Below are positions 5,613 to 8,259 of a stretch of 8,259 bases of DNA, piece after piece (positions within the stretch are counted from its first letter, which is position 1; each line of letters starts with the position of its first letter). Source of the DNA: Lachnospiraceae bacterium (GTDB lineage Bacteria > Bacillota > Clostridia > Lachnospirales > Lachnospiraceae); assembly GCA_024697505.1 (NCBI GenBank), contig JAILFQ010000370.1, positions 1-8,259 of the forward strand. The letters are read 5' to 3'. A program made the translations under genes and the position numbers. The notes below the pieces were generated by a model, which saw nothing but the letters and a program-made list of their open reading frames with translations, did no database searches and was not told the DNA's origin.

Positions 5613-6695
5613 GTGGCAGGTTTGTTTGATCTAAAAAAAATAAAAGTTTCCGGAAGGGTTACGGAAAGTGATGGAGTTCTTTATCTGGGCTATTCTGCAT
5701 CATTTGTGGAATTTAGGTTTGAGGGGATCAGTGCTTCGGTAAAGCTTGTTTCCGATATGGCATTTGATGACGAAAAGCTTAGGGCAAGGGCTGCCGTTTT
5801 TATTAAAGAAAGGGGAGGAACCTGGGAAGAACCTGCTTTTACTCTAATGATGGACGAGAAAGAAAAGGATATAAGCATTTTTAATTCCTATGAGCCGAGA
5901 GAGGTTTCCGTAAGGATTATGAAGTATTCCGAGGCTGCTTTCGCAAGTCTGGGGATTAAGGATATACAGGTTGCGGGGAAACTTATTGTACCTGAAAAGG
6001 AAAAGGGACCGAGACTGGCTTTTATCGGGGATTCCATTACCTGTGGTTACGGTATTGAAGGAGTGCTTGGGAAAGATGTGTTTAACACTGCTCAGGAAAA
6101 TCCTTGGAACGCTTATGCCTGCCTTACAGCCAGGGCACTTAATTCGGAATTTGAACTTTTTTCCTGGAGCGGAAACGGAATGATCTCTCATTACGTGGAC
6201 GAAAGCGTTAACACCCCAAGAAGAGATGAACCGCTTATACCGGAACTTTTCGGCTTTGCTGACCTTACTCTGGAAAAGAGGCAGAAAAAAGAAAACTTTA
6301 CAAAGTGGGATCTAAAATATTTAAACCCGGATTACATAATTATTAACATAGGCACAAACGATGCCAGCTACACCAGGAGAATAGCAGAAAGGGACAAGGA
6401 GTTCTGCGATGTTTATAAGTCCTTTGTAAAAAAGCTTTCATGTGAATATCCTTTGTCAAGAATTCTTTGTACAATCGGAGTTATGAGAGACGAGGTTGAT
6501 AATGATATAAAAGAGGTGGTAGGAGAACTAAGAGATGAAGGGACTAAAAACGTGTCTTTTATAAAGTGGCCGTTGCAGCTTGAAGAAGACGGCTACGCAA
6601 CAGATTTTCATCCAAGCGCTGTTACGCATAAAAAGATGGCAAAGCAGCTTACAGAGTTAATACTATCATTTAATGAATTAAAAAAGGAACACTGA
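5613..6695 (+). CDS. CE2-like SGNH carbohydrate esterase (deacetylase), apparently not secreted
   Basis: A 360-residue esterase of the SGNH superfamily with the two-domain build of carbohydrate esterase family 2, whose known members remove acetyl groups from plant polysaccharides. The N-terminal part (about 10-125) is beta-rich, beginning KVSGRVTESDGVLYLGYSAS, and resembles the CE2 jelly-roll. The hydrolase domain (about 133-350) carries the nucleophile Ser141 in FIGDSITCGYG, the oxyanion-hole candidates Gly187-Asn188 in SGNGM, Asn249 in IGTND, and the catalytic His333 in DFHPS, with Asp331 two residues before it. CE2 is the best fit; another sugar or cell-wall O-acetyl esterase is possible. 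There is no signal peptide or anchor, so it may act on oligosaccharides taken into the cell. The start is GTG. The amidase begins 10 bp after the stop in what looks like one transcript. Confidence 0.85.
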   Translation: MAGLFDLKKIKVSGRVTESDGVLYLGYSASFVEFRFEGISASVKLVSDMAFDDEKLRARAAVFIKERGGTWEEPAFTLMMDEKEKDISIFNSYEPREVSVRIMKYSEAAFASLGIKDIQVAGKLIVPEKEKGPRLAFIGDSITCGYGIEGVLGKDVFNTAQENPWNAYACLTARALNSEFELFSWSGNGMISHYVDESVNTPRRDEPLIPELFGFADLTLEKRQKKENFTKWDLKYLNPDYIIINIGTNDASYTRRIAERDKEFCDVYKSFVKKLSCEYPLSRILCTIGVMRDEVDNDIKEVVGELRDEGTKNVSFIKWPLQLEEDGYATDFHPSAVTHKKMAKQLTELILSFNELKKEH

Positions 6696-6705
6696 GAGGT
6701 GGAAA

Positions 6706-7734
6706 ATGAGTAATAAAACAGGAAATCTAAAAAAATACGTGCTGTTTATTGCGTTGCCAATTCTTATATTTTCAGGTTGCAGTTTAAAAAATACAGCCGA
6801 TTCCGGGCAGACTTCCGGGTTAAAACGGGAAACTCCCGCAAGTGATCCGACGCCCACGAATACACCTGCACCGACAAGTACACCTGAGCCGACAAGTACG
6901 CCTGCACCGACTGACACACCTACACCGACACCTGTTCCGGCTTCTAAAAACGGATATTTGGATGGGGAAACGATAGGGCTTGATCTTTCCTGGAAATATG
7001 CAGATATGTCTGCAATAAATACAGGGGAAAGCATTATGTATCTTGCAAAGGAAAACAGAAATAACGTTATTGTTGCGGTAAATGCAGGGCATGGAACCTA
7101 TAAAGGCAGTTCCCAAAAGACATATTCCCACCCGGACGGAAGCCCCAAATTAACCGGAGGAACAACGGCAGCAGGTTCGATAATGTCCACTGCGGTAAGC
7201 TCCGGAATGGAGTTTAACGATGGAACTGCAGAAGCTGCAGTGGTATTGGAATTGGCGGGTTACCTTAAGGATTATCTTTTGGAAGCCGGCTTTGACGTTT
7301 TAATGATAAGACCTTCAAAAGATGTACAGCTTGATAATGTGGCAAGAACGGTTATAGCGAATAATGTGGCGGATATGCATATTGCCATTCATTTTAATTC
7401 CGACAGCTATGATTATGACGTAGGAGCTTTTTATATATCTGTACCGGATGGATTAAAGACAATGGAGCCTGTAGCGTCTGTCTGGGAAAAGCACGAAATA
7501 TTGGGAGAAGCGTTAATAGATGCGGTTTATGCTGCCGGGCTTCCGGTAAGAAACGGAAGGTCCATGGATATAGACCTTACCCAGACCTCTTATTCCACAA
7601 TTCCTTCTGTGGATATAGAAATGGGAAACCAGTGCTCGGATCATTCATCTGAAAAATTAAAAGAACAGGCTGCCGCACTTAAAGAAGGTGTGGAGGCAGC
7701 CGTTAAAAATCTGGATTTAATTGCCGAAAATTAG
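6706..7734 (+). CDS. Lipoprotein N-acetylmuramoyl-L-alanine amidase (Amidase_3)
   Basis: A 342-residue zinc amidase that cleaves the bond between muramic acid and L-alanine in peptidoglycan, anchored outside the membrane. A short basic start and hydrophobic helix lead to the lipobox FSGC, with lipidated Cys25. Residues 46-78 are a Thr/Pro linker, a spacer into the wall. The catalytic domain (about 120-340) shows the Amidase_3 zinc ligands His129 (NAGHG), Glu176 and His229 (HIAIHFNS), and a catalytic Glu305 candidate in VDIEMG. About 46 residues separate His129 from Glu176, longer than the roughly dozen in minimal amidases. I recall this insertion from clostridial relatives. GAGGTGG lies just before the ATG. 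Its substrate, outside the cell, differs from that of the signal-less esterase beside it, so their shared transcript is not explained by a simple common pathway. A role in wall turnover or division is inference. Confidence 0.9.
   Translation: MSNKTGNLKKYVLFIALPILIFSGCSLKNTADSGQTSGLKRETPASDPTPTNTPAPTSTPEPTSTPAPTDTPTPTPVPASKNGYLDGETIGLDLSWKYADMSAINTGESIMYLAKENRNNVIVAVNAGHGTYKGSSQKTYSHPDGSPKLTGGTTAAGSIMSTAVSSGMEFNDGTAEAAVVLELAGYLKDYLLEAGFDVLMIRPSKDVQLDNVARTVIANNVADMHIAIHFNSDSYDYDVGAFYISVPDGLKTMEPVASVWEKHEILGEALIDAVYAAGLPVRNGRSMDIDLTQTSYSTIPSVDIEMGNQCSDHSSEKLKEQAAALKEGVEAAVKNLDLIAEN
6862..6933 (+). repeat. Four 18-bp tandem units encoding the Thr/Pro linker
   Basis: Units begin at 6862, 6880, 6898 and 6916, each close to ACACCTGCACCGACAAGT. 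The first two differ at only two positions, and the last two are more diverged. Each encodes a T-P-A/E-P-T-S-like hexapeptide. Such repeats can gain or lose whole units in frame, changing linker length. Confidence 0.85.
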
Positions 7735-7755
7735 CAGGATCATTTTTATAGGATC

Positions 7756-8259
7756 TTATTCATATAATTTTGCAAGACCGCCATGGGAGGTCTCTTTGTA
7801 ATCTACAGAGAGATCTTTTCCGGTCTGCTTCATTGTTTCCACAACAGCATCAAAAGAGATCTTTCTTGTATCTGCAAGGAAGCGGGCTATGCTTACGCAG
7901 TTTAAGGCTCTCATGGCAGCAACTGCGTTTCTTTCTATGCAAGGAATCTGGACAAGGCCGTTAACCGGGTCGCAGGTAAGGCCCAGATGATGCTCCATTG
8001 CAACTTCGGCGGAGTATTCTATCTGGCCGAGGTCTAAGCCGTACAGTTCTGCAATGCCTGCTGCAGTCATGGAACAGGCACTTCCTATTTCTGCCTGGCA
8101 GCCGCATTCGGCACCGGAAACGGAGGCGTTTGTTCTTACTACGTTGCCTACAACACCGGCAGTTGCAAGGGCATTTATTATTTCATTTTCAGGGAAGCCC
8201 TTCTGGTGGCGCATATAGTAAAGAATGGAAGGAAGCACTCCTGCACTCCCGCAGGTAGG
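7756..8259 (-). CDS. sdaAA: L-serine dehydratase, iron-sulfur type, alpha subunit (C-terminal part)
   Basis: The last 167 codons of the catalytic subunit that converts L-serine to pyruvate and ammonia using an oxygen-sensitive 4Fe-4S cluster. The frame is open to the right edge, and the 5' part (about 120 codons for a 290-residue alpha subunit) is outside. Family landmarks, counted from the first visible residue, are PTCGSAGVLP (1-10), SGAECGCQAEIGSACSM (48-64) and GLTCDPVNGLVQIPCIERN (93-111). Cluster-ligand Cys candidates are Cys3 or Cys52/54, Cys96 and Cys107. The C-terminus near residue 167 suggests a separate alpha subunit and not a single-chain enzyme; the beta subunit gene would lie beyond the window. 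It converges on the amidase gene with 21 bp between stops. Confidence 0.93.
   Translation of the reverse strand, partial: PTCGSAGVLPSILYYMRHQKGFPENEIINALATAGVVGNVVRTNASVSGAECGCQAEIGSACSMTAAGIAELYGLDLGQIEYSAEVAMEHHLGLTCDPVNGLVQIPCIERNAVAAMRALNCVSIARFLADTRKISFDAVVETMKQTGKDLSVDYKETSHGGLAKLYE

Noticed and set aside
6862..6933. Possible CRISPR-like array
   Set aside because: The 18-bp units are directly adjacent with no spacers and encode a protein linker in frame.
6678..7131. Minus-strand frames opposite the amidase linker, with Gly/Val- or Cys/Arg-rich repeats
   Set aside because: They are antisense shadows of the Thr/Pro-coding repeats. The plus-strand gene has a lipobox and full catalytic motifs.
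7770..8258. Plus-strand frames opposite sdaAA
   Set aside because: They are Arg/Leu-rich antisense shadows with no ribosome binding site. The minus strand carries clear serine dehydratase motifs.

Overview
The window reads as chromosomal DNA from a low-to-moderate GC anaerobic Firmicute of the class Clostridia, plausibly Lachnospiraceae. This is inferred from AT-rich spacers, strong GGAGG ribosome binding sites, U-tract terminators, a PyrR-attenuated pyrimidine unit, a CE2-type esterase and a two-subunit-style iron-sulfur serine dehydratase. No tRNA, rRNA, CRISPR array, insertion sequence or phage gene is visible. The content looks like ordinary core and semi-core genome, with no island of unknown genes.

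Left part (1-2562, minus strand). Reading leftward, a YczE/YitT-like membrane protein is followed by pyrR and then by a uracil/xanthine-family permease (uraA) that runs off the left edge. The pyrR leader (about 1850-1705) holds a complete-looking attenuator: a promoter, a PyrR-binding hairpin, a six-base antiterminator pairing, and a 13-bp terminator just ahead of the pyrR ribosome binding site. This fits repression of uracil uptake when UMP is plentiful.

Centre (2563-5475, plus strand). A 121-bp divergent spacer carries two back-to-back extended -10 promoters that overlap and form a 9-bp inverted repeat, flanked by two more small palindromes near the expected start sites. Rightward lie an OmpR-type response regulator and, 2 bp later, a membrane histidine kinase with an unusual Lys/Glu-rich tail of about 90 residues. 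A strong terminator follows, then a 110-residue protein with a PepSY-like pattern but no secretion signal, then another terminator.

Right part (5569-8259). A two-gene plus-strand unit encodes a signal-less CE2-like SGNH esterase (GTG start) and a lipoprotein N-acetylmuramoyl-L-alanine amidase with a Thr/Pro linker. It converges, with only 21 bp between stop codons, on the 3' part of sdaAA (L-serine dehydratase alpha subunit), which enters from the right edge on the minus strand.

The best leads are the symmetric divergent promoter region, the kinase tail, the apparently cytoplasmic PepSY-like protein and the repeated TGC-type extended -10 elements. I did not find a convincing new multi-gene system.
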